Assembly (NCBI GenBank): GCA_020636435.1
Contig: JACJXX010000001.1
Span: 3,613,001-3,677,000, forward strand
Direction of reading: 5' to 3'
Length of the DNA stretch: 64,000 bases
Origin: Lewinellaceae bacterium
GTDB lineage: Bacteria > Bacteroidota > Bacteroidia > Chitinophagales > Saprospiraceae
Positions 17,401 to 24,405 of this stretch are shown one piece after another. The position numbers and the translations under genes are program-made. The notes under the pieces are model-generated. The model was not told the DNA's origin, did no database searches, and saw only the letters and a list, made by a program, of their open reading frames with translations. Within the stretch, counting starts at the first letter, position 1. Every line of letters starts with the position of its first letter.

Positions 17401-20197
17401 CGCCGCGGGTAATGTTGACCGAAGCGGTGCCGCCGGCAGTAGCGACGCTTCCGTCAGAAGCCAGCACGCGGTGATAAACGGTAGCGGTGGCACCCACATC
17501 TACTCCCAGGCTGGCGAGCAGGCCATCTACCGTGCCGAAGTCGGACACAAAGGCGAGTGCAGCGCCTACGTTTTGCTGGAAAACGACGTTGTTGAAATCG
17601 GCGTCTGTAGATAGTTGCCAGATGTAGGCCAGTTGGTTGCCATCCGTAGCCGGCGTCCATTGAGCAGAAAAAACCGTATTGGAGCCTCCTTCCAGGGTAA
17701 GGCCGGCGCCGTCGGGTGGGAGGGTAATCGCTGCGGTAGCACTGGGGAAGAAATTCGCTTCCGGCAGTGCCTGGCCCCGCAGTTCGCCTCTCGGGTAAGC
17801 AGTGGTGTGTATGTTGGCGTAGTATCCTTCAGCAAAGAGGCTGGTTATTTGCTCCTCTGAAAGGGAAAAAGTATTATCGGCAGCAGGAAAAGCGCCGCTT
17901 TTCAGATCGGCAGCCACATCGGCGGCAAGCAGCAGGTCTACGCCGCCGTTCTCGCCGGCTGAGCCGAGGTGCAGGTGAGCGCCTCCGGCGATGCTGGCGT
18001 CAAAGTCGCCGGTCAATCCGCTGAAAGCACCAGAAACAGTGAGCTCGCTGCCCCGAAGTTCCAGTTTGAGGCCGCCGTTGGCAGGGGTGGCTGCCGGCTG
18101 CACTTCATTGAGTCCGGCCAGAGTGGCCGTAAAATAGGCAGTGGCCAGGGGCAATACCTGCCCCCTGAGTTCTCCGCTCTGATTGCCTTCGGTGTGAATG
18201 TTGACGTACAAGCCTCGGCTGCGCAACACCGCTGCCAAAGCATCATCGACCGGAAAAGTATTGCCGGCTGCCAGGAAGGCGCCGCTCAGGTTGCCCGCCT
18301 CAAGGGTGGCGTTGAGCGGCTGGCTGATCCCGGCATTGCTGCCCGCCAGCGCATTATGAATGTGAGCGCCACCGGCTACGTTGGGGTCAAACGGGCTCTC
18401 CAGCCCGGAAAATCCGCCGGTGGCGATGGCTTGTTCCCCGGTGACCTCAAAGGCTACAGCGCCGGTGGCGCCGGTGTTAACGGCCGGCACCTCGCTCGTA
18501 CCCGACAGGGAAGCATACATGTAGTAATTAGCTTCCCTGAGCAGTTGGCCGCGCACTTCTCCCGAGCCATTATCCAGGGTGTGAATGTTGATGTAATATT
18601 CGCGGTTGGCCAAGGCCTCCACTTGTTCGCCGGAAAGCTCAAAGGTATTCAGGAAAGCGGAGAAGTCAGCATCCGTCATATCAAGGCTGATATCGGGCAC
18701 AAGCTGGAACGCTATCGGGCCATTTTTGCCGGCCATCCCCAGGTGCAGGTGGGCGCCGCCGGCAATAGCCGTATTGATCGCGCTGCCCAGGCCATTGACT
18801 GAACCGCTAACAGACAGGCGGTTGCCCATCAGTTCCGCTTTAATGGCGCCGGTGGCCCGGCTTGCCAGGGCCGGCACCTCAAAGGCGCCCGATAAAACGC
18901 CGGTCAGCACCAGTTGCGCTTCCGGCAGCAATTGGCCCCGCAGTTCGCCGCTGCCATTGCCGAGCGTATGGATATTGATATACAGGCGGCGGTCAAAGGC
19001 GGCTTCTACCTGCCCCTCGTTTAGTGGAAAACCGTTACTGGCGGCAGGGAAAAGACCGCCCAGCTCACTGGCGTCGAGCGAAAGATTGAGCGGAATGGCG
19101 ATGCCTCCGTTGCTGCCTGCAAGAGCGGTATGCAAATGTGCGCCGCCGGCGATGTTGGTATTGACGCTGCTTTCCAGTCCGCTGAAGCTGCCGCTGAGCA
19201 GAATGGAATCGCCAATGACTTCAGCCTGCACCACCCCGGTGGCGGCGGAAGTCACGGCCGGCGTCTCGTTAGCGCCTGAGAGATGTGCCCGGAAAACAGT
19301 GTTGGCAGCGGCAGAAGCTACCTGGCCCCGCAGCTCGCCGCTGGCGTAGGCCGTAGTGTGGATGTTAGCGTACAGCCGCCGCCCCCCCAGGGCGTCGAGT
19401 TGTTCGGAAGTCAGGGTGAAAGTATTATCGGCTGCCTCGAAGGTTCCGCTCCGCAGGCCGGCATCGACGGTTGCGTCCAGGCCGATGGCAATGCCGCCGT
19501 TCTGCCCAGGCAGGGCCAGATGCAGGTGGGCGCCGCCGGCAATATTAGCGTTGAAATCTCCTTCCAGGCCGGAGAAAGCGCCTGAGACGGTAAGGCTGCT
19601 GCCGTTTAGCTCCAGAGCCAGCGCGCCGTGTCCTCGTGAAAACACGGAAGGCACCTCGTTGCTACCCAGCAGGTTGATGTAATAATACGCATCAGCCTGA
19701 GGCAGCAATTGACCGCGCAACTCGCCGCCGGCATAGGCGGTCGTATGTATGTTGACATACAACTGCCGGTTCATGAGCGCCTCCATCTGGCCGCTCGTGA
19801 GGGCAAAGGTATTGGATGTGCTTTCGAAGGCGCCGCTGCGCAGGTCGACCGACAGGACGGGCGTCAGGCCCAGTTCAATCCCGCCGTTCTCGCCGGCATA
19901 ACCCAAATGGATATGGGCGCCGCCGGCCACCGTGGGATCGTAGGCACCTTCCAGGCCGGTAAAGGACCCGGATACCTGCAGCATGTCCCCGTCGAGGACA
20001 GCGGCGATCTCGCCGGACGCCCGGGAAACCACAGGCAAGGCTTCACTCCTGCCGGTCAACTGGGCTTTAAATACAGTTTGTCCAGGCAGGAAGGCCGGCA
20101 ACAGCAACAAGGCCATCATCCAAAGAGCGGCTACCCCCGGAAAAATAAAAAGGTGGCCCGAGAGCTGCGGAATGAAATGTTGTCTAAATGATCTCAT
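14435..20197 (-). CDS. Giant 12-CHRD-domain T9SS-exported protein
   Basis: A 1920-residue secreted protein. After a signal peptide (core VAALWMMALLLLPAFLPGQ) come six CHRD domains of about 130 residues each, to about residue 815. Next is a spacer module (FFPSATAAITLPPDGAG ... YHRVLASDGSVATAGG, to about 930), then six more CHRD domains to about 1710 and a second copy of the spacer to about 1830. The C-terminal type A sorting domain follows (NLQMKAFPTVTRERVNVRL, then LPAGSYYLQLVIDG). Every CHRD has an LxGxxEVPAV-like start, an IAGGAH(L/I)H motif and an (Y)xNIHTxxxxxGELRGQ end. Domain n resembles domain n+6 more than its neighbours, showing a duplication of a seven-module block. The function is unknown and a surface or biofilm scaffold is plausible. 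It is divergent from an ECF sigma/anti-sigma pair that may control it. Confidence 0.9.
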   Translation of the reverse strand: MRSFRQHFIPQLSGHLFIFPGVAALWMMALLLLPAFLPGQTVFKAQLTGRSEALPVVSRASGEIAAVLDGDMLQVSGSFTGLEGAYDPTVAGGAHIHLGYAGENGGIELGLTPVLSVDLRSGAFESTSNTFALTSGQMEALMNRQLYVNIHTTAYAGGELRGQLLPQADAYYYINLLGSNEVPSVFSRGHGALALELNGSSLTVSGAFSGLEGDFNANIAGGAHLHLALPGQNGGIAIGLDATVDAGLRSGTFEAADNTFTLTSEQLDALGGRRLYANIHTTAYASGELRGQVASAAANTVFRAHLSGANETPAVTSAATGVVQAEVIGDSILLSGSFSGLESSVNTNIAGGAHLHTALAGSNGGIAIPLNLSLDASELGGLFPAASNGFPLNEGQVEAAFDRRLYINIHTLGNGSGELRGQLLPEAQLVLTGVLSGAFEVPALASRATGAIKAELMGNRLSVSGSVNGLGSAINTAIAGGAHLHLGMAGKNGPIAFQLVPDISLDMTDADFSAFLNTFELSGEQVEALANREYYINIHTLDNGSGEVRGQLLREANYYMYASLSGTSEVPAVNTGATGAVAFEVTGEQAIATGGFSGLESPFDPNVAGGAHIHNALAGSNAGISQPLNATLEAGNLSGAFLAAGNTFPVDDALAAVLRSRGLYVNIHTEGNQSGELRGQVLPLATAYFTATLAGLNEVQPAATPANGGLKLELRGSELTVSGAFSGLTGDFDASIAGGAHLHLGSAGENGGVDLLLAADVAADLKSGAFPAADNTFSLSEEQITSLFAEGYYANIHTTAYPRGELRGQALPEANFFPSATAAITLPPDGAGLTLEGGSNTVFSAQWTPATDGNQLAYIWQLSTDADFNNVVFQQNVGAALAFVSDFGTVDGLLASLGVDVGATATVYHRVLASDGSVATAGGTASVNITRGVVLEDNFRATLSGHNEVLPIATTATGNISASLMGNQLVVSGSFENLSSPLATDIMGGAHLHVGYAGQNGPIVFPLTAQLSDDRLSGTFDVAENTFTLNEEQIGLLRGRRMYVNIHSGNFRSGELRGQLLPLSDDVYTMSLLGSNEAPAVVSTGQGALNLEVSGDQLVVTGAFSSLSGDFDANIAGGAHLHAGLAGQNGGIQIPLVADVEAGLKSGVFTAENNTFDLTEELRAALQNRSLYANIHTTLYPSGELRGQTVGEPQMVFRAGLSGANEVPAVTSFAGGAVIAELYNDSILVVSGSFAGLESELATNIGGGAHIHLSFPGQNSGVLFPLTANTAVDGQSGVFLPEDNTFVLTDRALTLSFLGRGMYINVHSLNHPSGEIRGQLLLESQTVLNGVLSGIFEVPEVATSAAGNIQAELSGNRLTLTGTFAGLSSPIATNINGGAHIHSGFAGSTGGIAFPLDLIIDSDMLGAGIFSAFNTFELTPEQAQQARARAFYVNIHTEDNPSGELRAQLVNEAAAYFVAPLSGASEVTALRAEASGMVILEANNGRAVGTGSVINLSSPVAVDIAGGAHIHRGYAGQNGPVIQLLGLNPDNGIFTAGANRFPFTEGWGDSLRLRSYYVNVHTTDNPSGEVRGQLLPLATTYFTASLSGQNEVQPAATDGRGGLKLELTGNRLTLTGAFSNLAGDFDANVAGGSHLHIGAPGENGGLDITLAPTLAADLKSGIYTAEDNAIELTGEQVATLRAGNNYFNLHTTEFAGGELRSQILPEINFFPSDEAAITVPADGAAITIAGNPDTPFSPQWDMASDRDQLAYIWQLSATDDFSALLVNQNVGANQVFETTFGVVDVLLESAGVGLNESITLYHRALASDGSVATPGASASVTLTRGVVTGTGIVDRENLQMKAFPTVTRERVNVRLQSSQPYDGQLLLRNANGQALDIRPVQLAIGTTDEQIDVRQLPAGSYYLQLVIDGQLIGTQPVIVE

Positions 20198-20570
20198 AAA
20201 CTTCAGTTTTAATTTTGTCAGGTACTTATTGATTTACTTGAGCGTTTTTTATCCCAGTACACGCTATCCGGCAATACCGTTGCCTCGGATGCTTTACAAA
20301 CCCCAGGCTTTACATGAGTTTCAGGCATAGCGTGCAAGCCTGCCCCCCTGCAATTCGCAAAAGATAGCTCAATCTTGTTTTCAGTTTGTTTACAGATTTC
20401 TTAATTTGTGGCTGGCAAGCCGGCGGCTGAGGTATGAAGAGCTGGTTATTTTTAAAAGTTTAATTAATTTCCAGCTATTCCTGAGGACTCTTTAAACGAA
20501 GAAGGAGTATGCTTTGTTTACGCCCTATGGATTTTAATAAACTAAGCTCATTCAACTGATCACACCCAAT
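20198..20570. other. Divergent promoter region between CHRD gene and ECF sigma gene
   Basis: 373 AT-rich bases hold the 5' ends of two divergent genes. No exact TTTG-N19-TAnnTTTG promoter is visible on either strand (TATGCTTTG near 20510 is one base too long). That would fit use of an alternative, ECF-type promoter. A near-palindrome GCTGGCAAGCCGGC occurs around 20410-20425. Confidence 0.45.
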
Positions 20571-21185
20571 ATGACGGACACCCGTAAAAAGCTCCCCTTG
20601 GATAAAGATATTCTGCGGTTGCTACAGGAAAGGGACCAACGGGCCATTACCCTACTCTACGAATACTACTCGCCGGCGCTTTACAATATTATTCTGCATC
20701 TGGTCAGGACGGAGGCTATTGCGGAAGAAGTCCTCCAGGATGCTTTCCTCCGAATATGGGAAAAGGTAGAACAGTATGATCCCCAAAAAGGGCGGCTGTT
20801 TACCTGGATGGTCCGTATCTGCCGGAATATGGCCATCGACCGGCTCCGTTCCAGCCAGTTTAAGAAAGGCAATAAAACCGATTCCATTCCGGATTCCGTA
20901 TATGATGATGAAGCCCTTACCCAGAGCCCGGCAGAAACAGACCCGGGATTGAGAAAGGTCGTCAGCAAAATGGATGAACAAAGCCGGAAGATCATCGACC
21001 TGTTGTTCTTCCAGGATTATACCCAAAGTGAAGCCAGCGAGTTTCTGGGCATCCCTTTGGGAACGATCAAATCGAGGTCCAGGAAAGCCATTCAGGAACT
21101 GCGCGTCATTCTAAAAGACGAGGGGTTGGCTTCATTTTTATTATTTTCACTGATCGAAATTGCAAGAAGATACCTTGGATATTAA
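20571..21185 (+). CDS. ECF-type RNA polymerase sigma factor
   Basis: A 204-residue sigma-70 family factor. Region 2 is seen in LYEYYSPALYNIILHLV and EEVLQDAFLRIWEKVEQYDP, with the -10-recognition helix FTWMVRICRNMAIDRLRS. A short linker leads to region 4 (LLFFQDYTQSEASEFLGIPL, then GTIKSRSRKAIQELR), the helix-turn-helix contacting the -35 element. There is no region 1.1 or 3, as expected for extracytoplasmic-function factors. The downstream anti-sigma gene overlaps its last codons, implying translational coupling and balanced stoichiometry. The nearest likely target is the divergent CHRD gene, by position only. Confidence 0.93.
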   Translation: MTDTRKKLPLDKDILRLLQERDQRAITLLYEYYSPALYNIILHLVRTEAIAEEVLQDAFLRIWEKVEQYDPQKGRLFTWMVRICRNMAIDRLRSSQFKKGNKTDSIPDSVYDDEALTQSPAETDPGLRKVVSKMDEQSRKIIDLLFFQDYTQSEASEFLGIPLGTIKSRSRKAIQELRVILKDEGLASFLLFSLIEIARRYLGY

Positions 21186-21957
21186 AGCATACATATCATC
21201 CGGCATTCTGGAACAATACGTTCTGGGAAAGTTGCCTCCTCAGGAAGAAGCGGAAGTGGAGCAAAATGCCGAAAAGCACCCGGAAATCCGCCAGGAACTC
21301 AATGCCATTGAGGTAGCGCTCGAGGAATATGCCCTGCTGCACGGCAGAATGCCGCCGCCGGGGGTGTTGTCAGCCATTCTTCAGCGGCTGCGGGCCGAAC
21401 AGAAAATTTCCGGCCAGCCATCGAGCCGCCGCTTGCGGTTGCTGGCTTATGCCGCTGGCCTGCTCCTGTTGGGGGCCCTGGCCGGCCTGCTGGTTTTATA
21501 TCAGGCTGCCCGCCAACAGCGCGCGGCCATTGCCGGCCTGAATCAGCAGATAGATTCCATTCAACAATCCTGTGACAGCGTACAGGCCGTTGCGCAACGG
21601 CTGGAGAACACGCTCGACTTCGTTCGGCAGCCCGCCACCCGGGCGATTGCCATGGAGAGCACCGGCCTTTCGCCGGATGCCGTGGCCACCGTCTTTTACA
21701 ATCCCGATACCCGGCGTTCTCTGATCGGAGTGGGCCAATTGCCGGTTCCCGCCAGCGATAAGCAGTATCAACTTTGGGCCATTACCGGCGCCGGCCCGGT
21801 CAGCATGGGGGTTTTCGAATTGCCGGCAGCCGGGCAACCCCTTCAGGAAGTAGTGTTTGTCGCCGATGCCCAGGCATTCGCCGTCACCCTGGAGCAAAGG
21901 GGGGGAAGCCCTGTGCCTACGCTCGACCAGATGTATGTGCTTGGAAACAATAGCTAG
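21160..21957 (+). CDS. Membrane anti-sigma factor, RskA-like
   Basis: 265 residues from a TTG at 21160, overlapping the sigma gene by 26 nt in another frame. The N-terminal cytoplasmic part (ISSGILEQYVLGKLPPQEEA and EVEQNAEKHPEIRQELNAIE) is the zinc-less anti-sigma domain typical of RskA-like proteins. One transmembrane helix follows at about residues 90-112 (LLAYAAGLLLLGALAGLLVL), then a periplasmic coiled stretch (QQIDSIQQSCDSVQAVAQRL). The RskA C-terminal domain comes last, with the recognisable DKQYQLWAITGAGPVSMGVF. It is expected to bind and hold the upstream sigma factor at the membrane until a signal triggers release. No HxxxCxxC zinc motif is present. Confidence 0.88.
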   Translation: MQEDTLDIKAYISSGILEQYVLGKLPPQEEAEVEQNAEKHPEIRQELNAIEVALEEYALLHGRMPPPGVLSAILQRLRAEQKISGQPSSRRLRLLAYAAGLLLLGALAGLLVLYQAARQQRAAIAGLNQQIDSIQQSCDSVQAVAQRLENTLDFVRQPATRAIAMESTGLSPDAVATVFYNPDTRRSLIGVGQLPVPASDKQYQLWAITGAGPVSMGVFELPAAGQPLQEVVFVADAQAFAVTLEQRGGSPVPTLDQMYVLGNNS

Positions 21958-22032
21958 TGCGACTAGACCGAATTAACGGGCCATTTCGTGGCCTCTTAAC
22001 GTCCTGGTTCACAGTAGCTTGAATTGACCCGT

Positions 22033-22157
22033 GGCTACCGTTCTAAGGTTGGACAGCCAGGTGGTGCTTCGTACACCGTACACAGCCCCGCGCCACCGTT
22101 GGGCCCGTACACCGTACACAACCCCGGCAGCTATTGTCCAACGTTAGACGGGTAGCC
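22033..22157. mobile_element. Family B miniature inverted-repeat element, copy 1
   Basis: A 125-bp element starting GGCTACCGTTCTAAGGTTGG and ending with the complement of GGCTACCCGTCTAACGTTGG. It is flanked by a perfect 8-bp direct repeat TGACCCGT at 22025-22032 and 22158-22165, the expected footprint of transposition. The interior has no coding capacity and holds two direct copies of GTACACCGTACAC (22071-22083 and 22107-22119). It lies between the anti-sigma gene and the atpC terminator. A further 12-bp inverted repeat, CGAATTAACGGG/CCCGTTAATTCG, surrounds the insertion (21969-21980 and 22161-22172). Confidence 0.88.
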
Positions 22158-22187
22158 TGACCCGTTAATTCGTGCCGCTTTCGCTGG

Positions 22188-22223
22188 AAAAAAGTAAGGG
22201 GAGTAAGCAGGCGCTTACTCCCC
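22188..22223 (-). terminator. Rho-independent terminator of atpD-atpC
   Basis: Read on the minus strand: an 11-bp perfect stem GGGGAGTAAGC / GCTTACTCCCC with a 4-nt loop, followed by TTACTTTTTTCC. It lies 26 bp after the atpC stop, so the transcript ends with atpC. Confidence 0.85.
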
Positions 22224-22248
22224 AGTATACTCAGCAAAATGACTTATC

Positions 22249-22569
22249 TTATTTGCCGTTCAGCCCATTCTCCACTCCGGTTACCAGGAGGGAGATTTCG
22301 TTGTGCAGCACTTCGATAAAACCACCCTGGATCGTGAAAACCAGGGTTCTCCCAGCTTCAGTGCTTTCCTTAATGGCGCCGCTCTCCTGGTCGAAATAGC
22401 GGTAACCCCCGCCGGCAGTGACGATGGTGACCTTTCCCGCTTCAAGAGAAGAAACGATGGGAGCGTGGTTTTTAAGAACCTGAAAAGCCCCCTGGCTGCC
22501 AGGCACTTTCACAGAATTGATGTCGCCGTGAAAGACTTCTTTTTCCGGGGTGAGAACGGTGATATTCAT
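22249..22569 (-). CDS. atpC: F1Fo ATP synthase epsilon subunit, short form
   Basis: A 106-residue epsilon subunit of the F1 central stalk. The N-terminal beta-sandwich is clear (MNITVLTPEKEVFHGDINSV, VPGSQGAFQVLKNHAPIVSS). A loop insertion (YFDQESGAIKESTEAG) precedes the last strands (FTIQGGFIEVLHNEISLLVT). The C-terminal two-helix domain that in longer homologues (about 135 residues) can extend and inhibit ATP hydrolysis is absent; the protein ends soon after the sandwich. Such short epsilons are known in Bacteroidota. It lies 34 bp after atpD and before a strong terminator. Confidence 0.93.
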   Translation of the reverse strand: MNITVLTPEKEVFHGDINSVKVPGSQGAFQVLKNHAPIVSSLEAGKVTIVTAGGGYRYFDQESGAIKESTEAGRTLVFTIQGGFIEVLHNEISLLVTGVENGLNGK

Positions 22570-22603
22570 GACAAACTTCGCGTTTGAAAATGTAGATTAA
22601 TTT

Positions 22604-24121
22604 TTAGTTGGCTTCCGCCTCCTTCAGCATCTTCTCTCCGGCCTCAATCGCTTCGTCGATCGTGCCCTTGAGGTTGAAGGCCGCCTCCGGGTACTGGTCT
22701 ACCTCGCCATCCATGATCATGTTGAAACCGCGGATGGTTTCTTCGAGGGGCACCATGGTTCCCGGAATACCGGTGAAAGCTTCCGCCACGTGGAACGGCT
22801 GAGATAAAAAGCGCTGGACCCGGCGGGCGCGGGACACAATGAGCTTGTCTTCGTCCGACAGTTCTTCCATGCCCAGAATGGCGATGATGTCCTGCAATTC
22901 GTTGTAGCGTTGCAGGATGTTCTTCACGCGCTGGGCGCAGTCGTAGTGTTCGTCGCCGAGGATAGCCGGGTCGAGGATGCGGGAAGTAGAATCCAGCGGA
23001 TCCACGGCAGGATAGATGCCCTGGGCGGCGATTTTACGGCTCAGTACCGTAGTGGCGTCCAGGTGGGCAAAGGTCGTCGCCGGAGCGGGGTCCGTCAGGT
23101 CATCCGCAGGCACATAAACGGCCTGTACAGAGGTAATAGAACCGCGCTTGGTCGAAGTAATGCGCTCCTGCATCAGGCCCATCTCCGTAGCCAGGGTCGG
23201 CTGATAGCCTACTGCGGAAGGCATGCGGCCCAGCAGGGCGGACACTTCGGAACCGGCCTGCGTAAAACGGAAGATGTTATCGATAAAGAAAAGGATATCG
23301 CGGCCGCCCATGGGGTCGCTCAGGTCGCCGTCGCGATAGTATTCGGCGATGGTCAGCCCGGACAGGGCCACGCGGGCGCGGGCGCCGGGAGGTTCGTTCA
23401 TCTGGCCGAACACGAAAGTGGCTTTGGATTCCTTCAGCTCGGCCATATCGACCTTGCTGAGGTCCCAGCCGCCTTCTTCCATCGACTTCATGAAGCCTTT
23501 GCCGTAGCGGATGATGCCTGCTTCGAGCATTTCGCGCATCAGGTCGTTGCCTTCGCGGGTGCGTTCTCCTACGCCGGCAAACACGGAAACGCCCTCGTAG
23601 CCCTTGGCGATGTTGTTGATCAGCTCCTGGATGAGAACGGTCTTGCCTACGCCGGCGCCGCCGAACAGGCCGATCTTTCCTCCTTTCAGGTACGGCTCGA
23701 TCAGGTCGATCACTTTGATGCCGGTGTAAAGCACCTCTTTCTCCACAGACAGTTCTTCGTAGGTCGGCGGCTTGCGGTGAATAGGCGCAGATTTCTCTTT
23801 GGATACCGGGCCGATGCCATCGATGGCTTCGCCCACTACGTTGAACAGGCGGCCTTTGATCACGTCGCCGATCGGCATGGCGATGTTTATGCCGGTGTCG
23901 ATCACTTCGGTGCCGCGCGTAAGGCCATCCGTAGAGTCCATGGCAATGGTCCGGACACTATCTTCGCCCAGGTGTTGTTGCACCTCCAGCACCAGCGTCT
24001 CTCCGTTGGGCCGCTTGATCTCGAGTGCACTTAGAATTTCGGGGAGTTTAGAGCCTTCTTTGGAAAAGCTTACGTCTACCACAGGGCCGATTACCTGCTT
24101 GACTTGACCTGTGTTTGCCAT
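22604..24121 (-). CDS. atpD: F1Fo ATP synthase beta subunit
   Basis: The 505-residue catalytic subunit of F1. The Walker A motif GGAGVGKTVLI lies near residue 155, the catalytic Glu is in GVGERTREGNDL, Walker B is in ILFFIDNIFRFTQAGSEVSA, and the family signature region with PAPATTFAHLD follows. It makes or hydrolyses ATP at the alpha/beta interface. Only atpC accompanies it here; the remaining ATP synthase genes are outside the window, matching the split atpDC arrangement common in Bacteroidota. A near-perfect promoter lies about 53 bp upstream. Confidence 0.98.
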   Translation of the reverse strand: MANTGQVKQVIGPVVDVSFSKEGSKLPEILSALEIKRPNGETLVLEVQQHLGEDSVRTIAMDSTDGLTRGTEVIDTGINIAMPIGDVIKGRLFNVVGEAIDGIGPVSKEKSAPIHRKPPTYEELSVEKEVLYTGIKVIDLIEPYLKGGKIGLFGGAGVGKTVLIQELINNIAKGYEGVSVFAGVGERTREGNDLMREMLEAGIIRYGKGFMKSMEEGGWDLSKVDMAELKESKATFVFGQMNEPPGARARVALSGLTIAEYYRDGDLSDPMGGRDILFFIDNIFRFTQAGSEVSALLGRMPSAVGYQPTLATEMGLMQERITSTKRGSITSVQAVYVPADDLTDPAPATTFAHLDATTVLSRKIAAQGIYPAVDPLDSTSRILDPAILGDEHYDCAQRVKNILQRYNELQDIIAILGMEELSDEDKLIVSRARRVQRFLSQPFHVAEAFTGIPGTMVPLEETIRGFNMIMDGEVDQYPEAAFNLKGTIDEAIEAGEKMLKEAEAN

Positions 24122-24173
24122 ATTTTTGCTGGTATTTATCTAGTAAAAATGTACGGGTTCTCAAAAATCGGTG

Positions 24174-24203
24174 CAAATTTAGGCTTTTGTGCTGATAATC
24201 AAA
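24174..24203 (-). promoter_or_regulatory. Bacteroidota housekeeping promoter of atpD
   Basis: On the minus strand, TTTG (24203-24200), 18 bases, then TAAATTTG (24181-24174), followed by C. This matches the Bacteroidota -33/-7 consensus TTTG-N17..23-TAnnTTTG. Transcription would start near 24167, giving a leader of about 45 nt before the atpD ATG. Confidence 0.8.
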
Positions 24204-24405
24204 AGAGAAATTGAGGATGAATCCTGCCAAATAAGGCCTTTTCGGAGGTTGTCCTCAGAGCCGGGAAAAAGGCGGGAATGGTGAAGAGGCGGGCTTCCGG
24301 AATATAAAGTTTTCGGCAGGTGATTATTCCGAAATTTATTCTAAAGTATCCGGGGGCGCAGTATTTTATTTAGCCGGGAATCCGGAAGCGGCCGAAGAAA
24401 AAAAT

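Noticed and set aside
22071..22119. GTACACCGTACAC direct pair as a CRISPR-like array
   Set aside because: Only two units 36 bp apart, inside a transposed element; no cas genes and no regular spacers.
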